From Phoronis australis (Eukaryota; Phoronida; Phoronidae): a DNA stretch of 64,000 nucleotides. The first letter of the stretch is position 1. Each line of letters begins with the position of its first letter. This document shows, one piece after another, positions 34,371 to 45,111 of this stretch. The position numbers and the translations under genes were made by a program. The notes under the pieces were generated by a model. It had not been told where the DNA came from and did no database searches. It was given only the letters and a program-made list of their open reading frames with translations. The stretch lies in assembly GCA_002633005.1 (NCBI GenBank), contig NMRA01000877.1:6570-70569 (forward strand), in the 5' to 3' direction.

Positions 34371-34529
34371 GAATTTCTTGCTCTAACCGTGGAAGCACTC
34401 GAGCGCGGATTTCGTTGTGCAAGTCGTACTCGCCACCGGACCCTCCTGGGAAGCGCGCAACGTAGCGATCAGGTGGGACGACCTCGTTGATCACTACGTC
34501 CGCCCATATGTCGGCAGCTCGACCACTGC
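34371..34529 (-). CDS. Candidate internal exon, unrecognised protein
   Basis: This GC-rich 159-nt exon stands out from its AT-rich surroundings. It follows CTGCAG and ends at GTAAGTTG. The frame reads SGRAADIWADVVINEVVPPD, RYVARFPGGSGGEYDLHNEI and RARVLPRLEQEI, with in-frame stops just upstream of the acceptor. Base composition and residue mix argue for real coding sequence. I do not recognise the family. Phase 1 at both borders fits exons proposed at 35,2xx and 33,670. Confidence 0.45.
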
Positions 34530-35239
34530 CTGCAGTTTCTCACTACACTAAACACCACCAAAGTGGCCGTCTATTCAAAAATCATCACATTAGGAAATGC
34601 CTGAACACACAGGCGTTGCACGACGAAAACAAACTTTCGTCGAGTCACTACCTTAATTAATGGAATAGTTTAAAAAATTATGCCAACGCAATGACATGTG
34701 ATATATTATGTGATACTAATCGACAAGAATCTGTTCAAATGTCTTTTTAAACACTTATTTTGCTAATCTTAAAAAAATTCGAACAGAATGATCTAAAAGA
34801 GTCAAAAAGCGTAGATAAATATTCATACGTACTTAGGGCCAGAGCCGAAGTACTTTGAAAAACGTCTCAACAATCAACAAATTCAAAAGTGTAAGGTATG
34901 GTTTTGCAGTATTTTTCGTCACGATTCGAATAAAATGCCAAAACTGACCTCGGACTGAAAGCTAAGTTGTGTTTTTGCAACTGAAAACAACTGGGCTGAA
35001 GTAATCAAGTTTTATGACCAATCAACTGACAATGTAAACAGATCACACAATGGGGCTAGTTACATGTACGTATGGAGATCTTATGCTGATAAGTGTCACT
35101 GAAATCGTTTGTGCGCTACCAGACACTTCGCTTTGTAAAACGCGGGCGCTTTCGAGCTTTACTTCACCAGCCTCTGTTGCGATATGACCTGCCCAGGGGC
35201 AGACAGACAACGTCTCGAGAGGATAAGTTCCACCTCCTT

Positions 35240-35393
35240 CACCGTCACCTCCAGTCACTTTTAAGGTTCTCAGATGTCTCTCCTTGTGCATAACCGAGAT
35301 TGTTCCGCTCGGCGATTTGCTAAAAATATCCCACCTGTTGCGACTGGCAGTGGCAATTAACTTCGCAAACCTGCACTTTAGATCAGCCGTCAT
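35240..35393 (-). CDS. Candidate first exon of the same small gene
   Basis: An ATG at 35,393 opens MTADLKCRFAKLIATASRNR, continuing WDIFSKSPSGTISVMHKERH and LRTLKVTGG. Two donor-like sites, GGAG|GTGACG and GACG|GTGAAG, both leave one base, which joins GC of the 34,529 exon to give Gly. The exact 3' border is therefore uncertain by a few bases. The open frame continues to 35,043 if not spliced. The start has a weak Kozak context. Predicted three-exon product is about 105 residues, basic N-terminus, no membrane helix. Confidence 0.35.
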
Positions 35394-35775
35394 TCAAATA
35401 ACGCATTAATGATTTAGTTTTCATTGAGTTGGATGAACAAGTCTAGAGTAATTTCATATTTTAGTGGGAACTTTTTGTGTGCGTAAAATTAATTTAAAAA
35501 ATTTAAACAAACCAATTCTATTAATTGTTGTATGATATTAACGGCATTTTAATGCGCACAAACGACACACTAGTAATGACTGGTTTAACACGACAAAAAC
35601 ACAAACGTGGGGTCTCAAAATAGTGGAATTCAGACACGGAGGGCTGACAATTTTTTTTTTTTGTACATTCAAGAGCATGGAGTTTTCGACATGTCCGTGT
35701 TATTATTTTCAGTTTTCTCGAGCGGCACCTTAAATATACTGTAAAGGTACAGGTATAACGCACTGCTGGCTTTTT

Positions 35776-35822
35776 GCAAGTAGTCTGAGGGATTTAAAAG
35801 ACTTGGATTTCCATTTATTGGG
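35776..35822 (-). repeat. Short LINE-derived duplicate
   Basis: CAAGTAGTCTGAGGGATTTA then AAGACTTGGATTTCCATTT nearly equals 31,629-31,675, upstream of the CR1-like endonuclease relic. It is a small fragment of the same LINE family. Confidence 0.7.
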
Positions 35823-36204
35823 TCTAGTGTTGACCATAAGTATAGACTTCACATATTTATCAAAGAAAAAGGTAAAAGTTTATACCGACGGTTCAATGTG
35901 AGTGTTGTACACATGCTATTTGTGAAATGATGCACACGCAGGAAATCCCAGTAACACTTAACCATAAAAAGGCGCTGAAATATCTGGACTTCGCTATACT
36001 ATAGGCATTTGATACGTGAAATACCAATTTTAAAGTATTGTTTGAATCAATTCCTTTGTGGATGAACAAGTATTTTACTATTGACAAATGGTGATTTGTG
36101 ACCAAGGTGATAGGAACTGAGTTTGTACTTTCCTTTGTTTGTGTAGAAAATGAGAGGAAGTATAATAGTGCCGTCCCAGGCGACACAGCGATAGAACTCT
36201 TTTG

Positions 36205-36545
36205 TCAAGGAAATACGTGTATGATAGCATGTGACCTAGTTTCGGAAATCAGGCACGTTTTCTTGTTCTCATTGACATGGGGAACTCGAAGACGTTCAGA
36301 TCGCGCATCCACGATTATTGTCCAGTTTATATAACTTTTCACGTCGGGGTTGCAACCCACAGAACATCGGTAATACTTCGTTGGGATTAGAAGGGCGAAT
36401 AGAGAAATGCAACCAAGAAAAACGTGTACAGAATCAGACAACAACAAATAGCATGTGAAACTCCAGTTCCACCAAAAACGAGGCAGCAATTCTGTCTGAC
36501 GGATGGTTACGGCATCGTGGGTAAATACTCTACAGCTAGATTCGA
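36205..36545 (-). pseudogene. Possible SLC22-like transporter first-exon relic, copy 1
   Basis: The minus strand encodes a hydrophobic helix (TCYLLLSDSVHVFLGCISLF) followed by LIPTKYYRCSVGCNPDVKSY and, further on, LRVPHVNENKKTC. A first helix ending in P-x-x-Y-R-C and then a Cys-containing extracellular loop is the start of SLC22 organic-ion transporters, so the resemblance is suggestive only. A diverged copy lies at 40,560-40,775. No following exon was found and the canonical N-terminal GxFGxFQ motif is not clear, so I treat it as a relic. Confidence 0.3.
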
Positions 36546-37430
36546 ATGTTGCTTATTGTACATGTAGGCCTAATCCGGGATGTCCCTATTGCGTTGTGTT
36601 ACAGAAAAGTTGCGTATAAACACTTCTTTTAACCCATGATATCTATAAAGTGTTATTACAACTAAGGCATAAAACAGTTACGCCCACAAATTCCCCTCCA
36701 TGGTCGTAACAGTATAATAAGGTTTTAATTTGAGAGAAGCTTCTTTGAAGTTATATGTTTTTTCTCAATAATTTCTCGTTTAAAAATTTTGTGCTCACTG
36801 ATCATCAAAGTATAGGCCTGCATTGCGCAGATCTTGGTTAAATAATGGTATACCTTTAACGCTAAATTCACAACTGTTCTACGTCACTTGTTTAGCTACA
36901 AGAACTAGGCTATAAAATTTAGGATTATGATCCTTCAGAAAATTGTGTACAGTTTCGCATTTTAAGATTTTTATTGCATCTTGAATGCAGCAATGAGGTC
37001 ACTCATGCTAACACCCATTAAAAGATGGCTCGATCGGACAAGATGTACAACGTGCGTCGTCATTTAAAATTTAAAAGTTTGACCACGTTAAACATTTGTC
37101 GTTGTGGGACGCTGCAAACTTGTTTAAAAAGCAGCCCGAGGCAATTTTTAAGAGCTATTGGCTGACCTACATTTAAATACAAATCATGTTAAGAAGATTT
37201 ATTTTTATCCCATATATGTGAAAATATGGATACTGTATACGTTACGTTACCAAATATGAATCACGGGAAAGTAGAGCCAATCCGTATACCACGGTAGAGG
37301 CCGTATAGAACGGTAGAAGCCGTATTTCCCGGTTTGGTGAGCAGTCTTTTGATGGAGTAAATTCGCGAGTGCAACACCAAATTTGATTGAGCTCGTTCAT
37401 TTGGTTACCTAAATCATTAATCCAAGGCGT
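36546..37430. other. Non-coding stretch
   Basis: Contains a short direct duplication near 37,290-37,340 (CGGTAGAGGCCGTATAGAA / CGGTAGAAGCCGTATTTCC). No gene is recognised. Confidence 0.45.
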
Positions 37431-37473
37431 CCTTTCTGAAAAAGCAGTTTTGACTGCTTTAAAAACAGAAAGG
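37431..37473. repeat. Two-part perfect hairpin
   Basis: CCTTTCTG pairs with CAGAAAGG (8 bp) and AAAGCAG with CTGCTTT (7 bp), separated by a small A-rich internal loop and a 6-base apical loop. It stands alone, with no recognised element around it. Confidence 0.8.
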
Positions 37474-38274
37474 ATTTACCGATAAAAATTCCGAGGCACG
37501 GTGGCTGATCATGGGCGGATATTTTTGGGTCTCCCAAAAGTTTCAATCTGGGTCAACATAAATAGGTCAAGCTAAATAGCGCCTCCGGTCAACAGAATTA
37601 GCCAAAAATCTAATTCAAATCCAACGAAAACGTTTCGCTATGGATGAATACAGTATATGTACACTGAGAGCTAAGGTATTTACAGGAAATTGCGACCTAA
37701 TATCGAGTATGTGTCTTTTTTGACAGAGGCGATCGTCTGCTCGCAGACGTTCAACTCTCCGTCGCTGCCTGTCGTAGCGTAAAATCTGCTCTTTGCGATA
37801 CAATCCTCAGTTACCTCAAGTTCTACTAGTCAGCACGGTTTCCATCGTTATTTCCAATGCTGTGAACAACACGAGAAAATGTTCCTATTGCTATTTACGG
37901 TCCAGAAAATAGACCAAGAAATTCCTCGAAGCTAAAACGACACACTGCTGCAGAAAACTCCGTTCAGGGGATGTTTCTATTTTTATATTCCCGGATGGAC
38001 TGTTTCTTAATTTCCTACGAGCTTTGGATATTATTAAATGGTTCAGCGCTTTAACTTGAAAATGTCACAAACTAAAGATGCTGATCAATTTCTTATAAAA
38101 TACAGTGTGAAATTTTAATCGTTATTCAACACTTTCACACATTGTCGTGTCGCTTAAAATCCGGTACGGGTACCTTAGCTTACATATGACGCCATATAAC
38201 AACAAGCCGGATCACACGGCAACAAGGTATTGCCACTATGATACAAATAAGTCCATACATATGAGATAAATAGG

Positions 38275-38425
38275 TTATACCACATGCATAGGGATATTAC
38301 TGCTATATCCTATCTCGAATTCATTCGACCGAAGGTCGATTTGGGGAATCCCAGATGAAATGAATCCGCTATAGGTTATGGCAGTAGTATTACCATGTGC
38401 ATGTATGTGGGAAAACCTATAATTA
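38275..38425. mobile_element. Foldback MITE-like segment
   Basis: CCACATGCATAGGGATATTA, CTGCTATATCCTAT and GAATTCATT are mirrored on the other strand by CATGCACATGGTAATACTAC, TGCCATAACCTAT and GGATTCATTT. The imperfect inverted repeat of about 60 bases per arm suggests a foldback element. The exact tips are unclear. Confidence 0.55.
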
Positions 38426-39045
38426 TTAATAAAAATGCATTCATATTGGAACGGCAAAACAATGTAATCTCCTCCAGCGAAATTGCCGTCGTAAACAGAT
38501 CACACAGTCTTCTAGCTGCCACTCCGCAAAGTAGATCGACGTGGATTCCTAGAAGTTCATGAAATTCCATTGTTTTCGCAAAACTTTAACTCAAATTTCT
38601 TCACTCCGTTGTCAATGTGACTTATATTTTGAAATGATAACCGTGTGTGCAAACGGAAGTGCATTTCAAGCGTAGTGATAACTGAAGTTAATAGAATTCA
38701 GGTGATCTGAACTTCGACTATCTCCGCCAAAGCTTAATAATCTATATATATCAGAAAACACATGATGTGACAAATGACAGAGATTTTAAAAAGGCATGTG
38801 TTAAATACCATCGAAAGATCGAAGATATGCACACGGAAGTCTTCAGGCAAGCTGATGTGTATGAGTTTGACATGCATGTAAACGGTTTGCTTAAAATGTT
38901 TGCCCAAAATTACCTATTCTTAAAAAATAAATTAGCAAGCAAATTACATTATTTTTCGCTCTCCAGAAGAGGGTCCTTATATATTCATACGAGACCATCG
39001 AGAGGGAGCCCTGTGTAAGTTAATTTAAGGGCCGCAGCATTTTGG
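38426..39045. other. Non-coding stretch
   Basis: One open frame at 38,767-39,018 on plus has no recognised motif and no clear splice borders. Nothing else was seen. Confidence 0.4.
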
Positions 39046-39121
39046 TCGCCTTCATGTAGGGTCACTATATTGATAAAGATGTGTCGCCTTCATGTAGGGT
39101 CACTATATTGATAAAGATGTG
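39046..39121 (+). repeat. 38-bp perfect tandem duplication
   Basis: TCGCCTTCATGTAGGGTCAC followed by TATATTGATAAAGATGTG occurs twice head to tail without a mismatch. The pair is framed by GCCGCAG and CTGCGG, which are inverted. Confidence 0.95.
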
Positions 39122-40256
39122 TCGCTTTTTGGCTGCGGATCCACTTATATTAGTATAGAAGGAAACACATTTGATGCTCGAAAGTTGGTTTCTTGCCTAT
39201 GACATTTCAAATACAATATGCCATGTAACATTATAAACTGATGTATGCACTGGAATAGTTATTCTCACTTTTGGGATAATTTAACTCCTTTCATACTTGT
39301 GCGATATTTCTTTCGAAGTTGCTGAAAATTTATCTTTGGACCAATGCCAAAATAACTTTATTGCGTATGAGAAAGCGAGAAATCAAAATTTATAGTGGCA
39401 TAAAACGCGAAAAACAGACTAAAATGAATTATTCAAAGTGGTCAAATTGTTCAACAGGTATATGTAATTTTACGAATTTTTTATAAAGATTTTGTATTTC
39501 TTTTGGTCAGCAGTGTGTTTGGAGTTTTTGTAAGCCATACACTGTATGTATAGAGGCATCGAATGCTCTTCACTTCTACAGATTTTATTGAGTCACCATC
39601 GAAGATTTCTTCACGGTGTTGGCTGTCCGAACTGAATGACACTAAACCGACGTTGAAACGACGTTGTCATGCCTCAGACGGGCAAAAGGTGATGTTATAT
39701 AACTAATGTATCCTTTAGCTTTATCACTATTCAGCAGAGCAAACAGGACATGTCCTAAAATGACATAATGGTTTTTGATTTCCAATTTCACTAGGACTCT
39801 GTCTTCTGTCACGCTGTATAGGCTCGGGGCTGTTGTCAAAGCACACAAGAAAAAAACCTGTATTCAGTCACAGAAACAACGTTATAGAATGTGGAATCCC
39901 ATATGGCAGTTGAGGAAGTCTGACATTATAGAACCAAATGAAACCATACCGTCACACAAAGACAAAAGGCAACTGTTTGAACAAGTAATTCCAACCACGA
40001 AGAGTGGCGTGCCTATTTTCCTGACTATAGCATGAGTAAATGTTATGAAATCCCCGCACCATCAAAAACAACTACATGATTGCAGGAGGGGGAACCATAG
40101 AGATATGTTACATTTTATATGCGCTACTGCACAAGCACACTGGAAGGAGAGTGAGACGGGGACGCTCCCGAAGATAGTTTACAGTAAAACAAAAACATGA
40201 GAGTATCAGGTCATATAATATGAGAATATGTAAACATAAAACACTACAGCTATCTA
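39122..40256. other. Non-coding stretch
   Basis: Nothing supported. An open frame at 39,775-40,035 lacks recognisable features. Confidence 0.4.
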
Positions 40257-40447
40257 GAGAAGAGACAATGAGTTACGGTGGTAAGATGAGAGACGACTGT
40301 GCCCACAATGCTACGGCAACAGGTGTAGTTAACATGTGCAGTCGTGCTGGATATCACACTGAACGATATATCATCTCTTGCCCCGGGGAAGTAAGAACGC
40401 GCGTTGTTTTCACGGGCCTGGTTTTGAACAAGTCAGAAACTGTTGAG
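40257..40447 (+). CDS. Candidate exon, Cys-containing, unrecognised
   Basis: An open frame (SREETMSYGGKMRDDCAHNA, TATGVVNMCSRAGYHTERYI, ISCPGEVRTRVVFTGLVLNK, SETVE) ends exactly at a strong donor GTAAGT in phase 0. The three Cys and the SCPGEVRTRVVF stretch are faintly like the end of a lectin-type extracellular domain, but not enough to assign a family. The 5' border is uncertain (AG at about 40,256). No downstream partner of matching phase was found. Confidence 0.3.
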
Positions 40448-40559
40448 GTAAGTGGCCGCTGAAATATTTGCGATTTCAATCGTTTAAAAATACCGAAAAT
40501 GAAAAAGTACCTTAATGCAAATGGATTATGTTAGATTCGAAATTAATTCGGGGATTTTG

Positions 40560-40775
40560 CTCCATTCTAGTCGCTCCGCAGTCTAACAACAGTAATACGT
40601 ACTTCGCTAACAACTTAATTTGGATTCGGAAGGAAGAATAGAGAATGCAACCGAGAAAACCTGTGTAAAAAAGTCGACGAACAACACAATTAATGATATG
40701 AAGTGGAGCTCCAAATTCGCGGAAATGAGTAGCACACATGTGCTTGACGGATATTGCGGTATATCGGTACATACA
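40560..40775 (-). pseudogene. SLC22-like exon relic, copy 2
   Basis: DNA from GGATTCGGAAGGAAGAATAG to GACGGATATTGCGGTATATC aligns with 36,380-36,535 (GAATAGAGAAATGCAACCAA...GACGGATGGTTACGGCAT). The helix is partly recognisable on minus (FYTGFLGCILYSSFRIQ) but frameshifted. The two copies are about 4.2 kb apart in the same orientation. Confidence 0.4.
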
Positions 40776-40841
40776 TGTATTCCGAACCATCTAATTGCCA
40801 TTTTTATGATACGAAAGAACACCCCTAGATGCACGCTGTTT

Positions 40842-41040
40842 GCATAGGCGGATTGAGGTGGGGGCAGGGGCCCCGGGCCCCTCTCTCTTGGCTGCCGAAA
40901 AAAAAAATCAAACAGCAAAAAAATAACAGCAAGAGCGTAGGGAAATGTTGAGTTTATTAATTAATCCCGGTAATCAAAATTTTACGGATGAAACAAGATT
41001 TAAATGTGTGCAGTTTTAGAGTTTTTTTTGGTGTGGGGGC
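40842..41040 (+). mobile_element. hAT-like end abutting the long dispersed repeat
   Basis: CATAGGCGGATTGAGGTGGG with a G/C-rich run (GGGGCCCCGGGCCCCTC) resembles the left end of the hAT-like MITEs in this window. Sequence up to 41,040 is unassigned and runs straight into the start of the 41,041 repeat. A right end was not found, so the element may include that repeat. Confidence 0.4.
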
Positions 41041-41735
41041 TCAGATCCAATTTCATGTGTCAAATTCGGAACACGGCGCAATCGTAGCGGAACTATGGTT
41101 AAGTATACAGGCTCTCCCTCGGTATCCCAGGCGACCCGTAGTGGAGCTGTGCACTACGACTTCGTTTCCGTCGTCTGCTCCACTGGGCAATGAAAAAAAT
41201 TACTTCATTTTTTAAAGAAAATGGAATCTGAGTGACGATGAAAAAACAGAAACGCCTGGTAAAATTGAATTTTAATCGAAGCCTTTGTGAATCACTCAGA
41301 AACTCATAATCCTCTCTTTGTCAAACCTTAACTTAAGACGATTTCCAAAGCAATTGCGTCTTTATTGCCAACACAAAAAACGGATTGGGTCTTTTGGGCA
41401 ATTGAAGACATTTTCAATACAAAAAAATTGTTAAGAACCGATTGCACAAAATATAAAACGTATAATGAGCATTACAAAAAGAAGTAGGTTTCGCGCGCAA
41501 ACGCTGTGGACCGTAAAACAAGAAGGTCTCTTAGCATAAAATTTCAAGTTAAATCGGTGGTGCAGTGGTAAAGCAAGCGCGCTCTATCCGCCAGGTTGTG
41601 ATTTCGAGTCTGTGGTAATTGCATTTTTTCTCTTTGACACGTTTTCCGTTTTTTTTTCCTTTTTTCTTGGATAATACTTCGTTAATCAAGGAAAATGCTT
41701 GATTTTTAGAGGAAAAAACAGGAAAAAAACCTCCA
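41041..41735 (+). repeat. Long dispersed repeat, copy 2
   Basis: Direct-orientation relative of 1-707, matching in order TCAGATCCAATTTCA, the GTTTCCGTCGTCTGC block, AGTGACGATGAAAAAACAGA, the AAGAAGTAGGTTTCGCGC block, the tRNA-like block (41,555-41,624), and the final ATCAAGGAAAATGCTTGATT. No coding capacity. Confidence 0.85.
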
Positions 41736-41786
41736 CGGGCGTGGGCAAACCTCCGATAATGTTTAATCAATATTTATTTTACACAG

Positions 41787-41956
41787 GAATGTCTACGTTG
41801 AGGTTTACAAAGACCTTATTACAAAGGAGTCGAGGCCGCTCAGTAACCCGGCGGGACAATGCTGCTGCTGAAACATTGCCCCTCTCGTTTCATGACAAGG
41901 TTAGGCAAGTCAGAACAGTGCTCCTTGAAATGGCTGGGAGTGAGGAAGTTCCCTAA
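41787..41956 (+). CDS. Candidate terminal coding exon, unrecognised
   Basis: After an acceptor-like TTATTTTACACAG, an ATG at 41,789 opens 55 codons (MSTLRFTKTLLQRSRGRSVT, then RRDNAAAETLPLSFHDKVRQ and VRTVLLEMAGSEEVP-stop). The GC-richer, basic then amphipathic sequence looks coding against its surroundings. It could be a final exon entered in phase 1, a tiny stand-alone ORF, or an element-derived piece, because the long repeat ends just before it. Family unknown. Confidence 0.3.
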
Positions 41957-42723
41957 GAACTTCCTCCGGCTATAAAGATACGGTAAAGACACAGTTGTAC
42001 ATGTCTAATGTGGTACAGTGCAGGTACGCTCTTTCTTCTATTGCAAACTGTTGAAATTTCATATAATTATGCATGCTTCCACAAATATGCAACTGAATAC
42101 CACAAGGTACAGTCTGATCAAGACTACAATTGCAAAATCGGCCTTTTGATTGCACGTTGATGATAATGATAAATTTGTCCTCAGTGCTGAAAATTAGTAT
42201 GAAACGATTCCTTCCGCATCTGCAGACCCTGCTGTGAAAATTATTGACCTTTACGTAACTGTTAGGTAAACATACCTAGATAGACTGAATAGCGTCATTA
42301 TCTACCATCATTAATCTAGTTCCCGATGATGGAATTGTTTAGTTACGATTTTCGTAACTTTGGATGAATCTCTGGAAAATCAGAAATATTCGACTGTGAG
42401 TTGATTTTACACGTGTGAAATTCAACGCGTAACTGTAAATTGAACAATAGATACATGAAGCTTTTGGAAATACGACTTCAAAAGTTTCATCGAAGCCCAT
42501 TATAAAATAAATTAACAATGGGAAATTGCAGACTTTCGTTATATTTTTACCAACACTTTTATGGATTGACAACAATTTGGAAATCATTTATAATGTTGCA
42601 ATGAAGGTTCTTATAACAAAGAAGTTGAAGTTATTCCGAAAATCTCCAACTCTGAGCAAACCAGAAGATTGCGAATTTGTCAGAATATTGGTCTTTTGAA
42701 ATGAGTAACTACCGTTTATTTTA
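41957..42723. other. Non-coding stretch
   Basis: AT-rich, no gene or repeat recognised. Confidence 0.45.
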
Positions 42724-44070
42724 TGGCAGGACCGTAGGAAGCAGGTGGCGGGGGATGGGCACGGGCCCCCAAAAATTTTCAGGCGTAAGAGTTAAACCGT
42801 GACAACCGACATAGGCGTGGGGCCGGGAACAGTCGAGAAAAGAAAGACAGTGAAATACGGATAGGAGAAAATTAACGGGAACATTTAACAACTCTGCATC
42901 AGTGCATGGTTTACTTTTTGAGAACCCTGGAAAGGACATTGTCTTTAGGGTATCCGCTTTGCAGCACAAGTCGTCTAAACGCACTCGAAAACATGCACGA
43001 AATCAATCATACATGTATTTCGATAAATCAAGAAAATTTGTAAAGCGAAGCATACTAATTTTTACTGGATTTTTGATTTCAATATGTCAATTTTGAGAAT
43101 GCAAAACTACATTTTTCCAGATGCCCCTGTCTGACAAAAGACAAAATTCCTTTCTTTTTTTTCAAAACTGCCTATTACTTGAGAAAATTGATGTCCTGGC
43201 AGATATCATCAATTGCTGCGCATTTCCTGATATTTGAAAATTTAGATATATTCATGCTTGGGGTCCCCGCCCTTGACGTTCAAGTGTCCACCTTTTTCAG
43301 TTTTTATTGACAAATTCTTAAGGGGGCGCTCATGGAGAGAGGACCCAATGTTGGAATCGATTACCTCTATTTTCCTGTTTTTTGTGAAATCGTGTAACCG
43401 GCTTTCATGTTGAAGGTCACTCCCTGCATCGTTTTGGGACCACAAGACAGTGGAATGCATTGTCACTCTTTTCCAAGCTTAATGATGTTTAGCCTATCAT
43501 CTAAAGGTGTCCCATTTCAGAATGTACGCTCTCTCGGTGGAGCAGTTTAGGGGAAATGTCCGTTTGCCCGTCTATATACATGTATGTAAATCCAACGCTG
43601 CCAAGTATTCATGATCAAAATTGAGATTCCAAATTCATCAAAAAACACAAAACATTACTGCATAGCACAGACATTCGACTCAAAAACGAAAATGTAAAAA
43701 AATTATAGTATAATTGCCGCGATCGAAAGGGTGGAATTTTGAAGAACGTAAATACCGCTATTTGTGAATTAAACAAAAGGACTATTTCCGATGGTTAGTT
43801 ATGAAATAATGTTCATGTTTCTCGTAGTATCACAGGAATAGTATCTCTTTTGAAGATGGTTACTATGAGTTGTTTTTAAGGAATTCCTACACATGGAAAA
43901 CACTGCTGTCTAAACAAGGTGCCATTTGTGATGACCTTGTACATGAAAGGGAGCACTCAAAGAACTCTCGCAATCATTTTTTAAAGATTTCAGCGGTTTT
44001 TTTGTCATTGGAGTTCAAGTTTACCTCGTGAACCGTAATACATACCTCAGAAATGAGCAAAAATACACCT
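42724..44070 (+). repeat. Dispersed repeat family A, copy interrupted at its 3' end
   Basis: From GGACCGTAGGAAGCAGG through TAAACCGTGACAACCGACAT and GAGCACTCAAAGAACTCTC to AATGAGCAAAAATACACC it follows the 11,475 copy. A Kolobok-type element starts at 44,071. Relative to the 11,475 copy it lacks the GC-rich block at 12,560-12,770. Confidence 0.75.
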
Positions 44071-44884
44071 TAAAGGAGCATGCCAAAAAACATACTAAAT
44101 TTGTATCAATTTAGATCGAGTAGTTCTACTCCATAACGGCACGTACGGTTGCGTTACCTGACACCTAACGGCAGACGGAGGTGTTGAAATTATCCAATGA
44201 TGTCATCGGTTTCACACGCAGTCTGTTCAGCAGTTCACAACACGGGTTGCTGGTACTCAGCTTATCGCTTGAAGTCATCGTTTAACACCAATAAATCATC
44301 AAACTTCGATGTAAAACCCTTAAAAATACACCGAGTTCTTATAAAAACGTGTTGTTTTATTTCGCTCTTACGGATTTATTGGTATTTGGACACACCGTAG
44401 CCTACAAAGTTCGGCAGGCCAATAAGGTCCGTAGCAGGAGTTTGGGGTCTGTTCGGAGATAATTTCGAAGTATTTTCCGTGAGATACAGACAGGAGAACC
44501 TAGATCTGTGTTGTTTAGACTTGTGATTTTCTGAGTTCTAAACACAAAACGCTTGTTATCCTGGCCAGCGGCTCGGAGCCCGATCAGGCCCGTCGCGGCC
44601 GGCCGTATTTACTCGTTATCCCGGCCAGTGGCTCGGAAAATGATCAGATATCACGAACATAAACCAGCCAAAGTTCAATGGAAACTAAACTTCCAATCAA
44701 GAAAATACTATACTAGTGAGCCAAAGAAATGTGCACGCGATTATGTTGGTGAAACGAAACTGCAAATCTACTTACTCGTCGGGGGCCGCGAATTCAGGCT
44801 CCGCTTTAGTCACAGCACAGTCAGGGCAGTAGTTGTACATTGACAATCATTATTTGAATAATTTAAATGTAAATGAAGATTCCT
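44071..44884 (+). mobile_element. Kolobok-type element, left half only
   Basis: It starts TTAAAGGAGCATGCC and matches the left half of 19,949-21,617, including the CAGACGGAGGTGTTG, GGCAGGCCAATAAGGTCCGT and GGGGGCCGCGAATTCAGG blocks. The match stops near 44,884 and the right half is missing. It was inserted in or joined to a family A repeat. Confidence 0.8.
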
Positions 44885-44971
44885 TTGCCGATGGTGCACA
44901 ACTAAATTCTTATTTTTAGAAATGATTTACGATGAAACACGATAACAAAATAATAGTCGCGGATACACCGT

Positions 44972-45111
44972 TTTTAGTCCACCGATAGATTTTCTGTACA
45001 GAAGATCTACGCCGTCGGTCCCCGCAACTCTTTCGGCCGCCGGTGCAACATGCAACCGCGCTTTGCCCCCGAGGATATTGGCCTCCTTATGATATCCTAG
45101 ATCCGCCACTG
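44972..45111 (-). mobile_element. hAT-like MITE fragment
   Basis: The right tip GATATCCTAGATCCGCCACTG and the body from TTTAGTCCACCGATAGAT match 24,188-24,355. One end only. Confidence 0.6.

Noticed and set aside
35521-35763. 80-codon minus-strand frame
   Set aside because: No splice borders, no motif, ordinary AT-rich composition.
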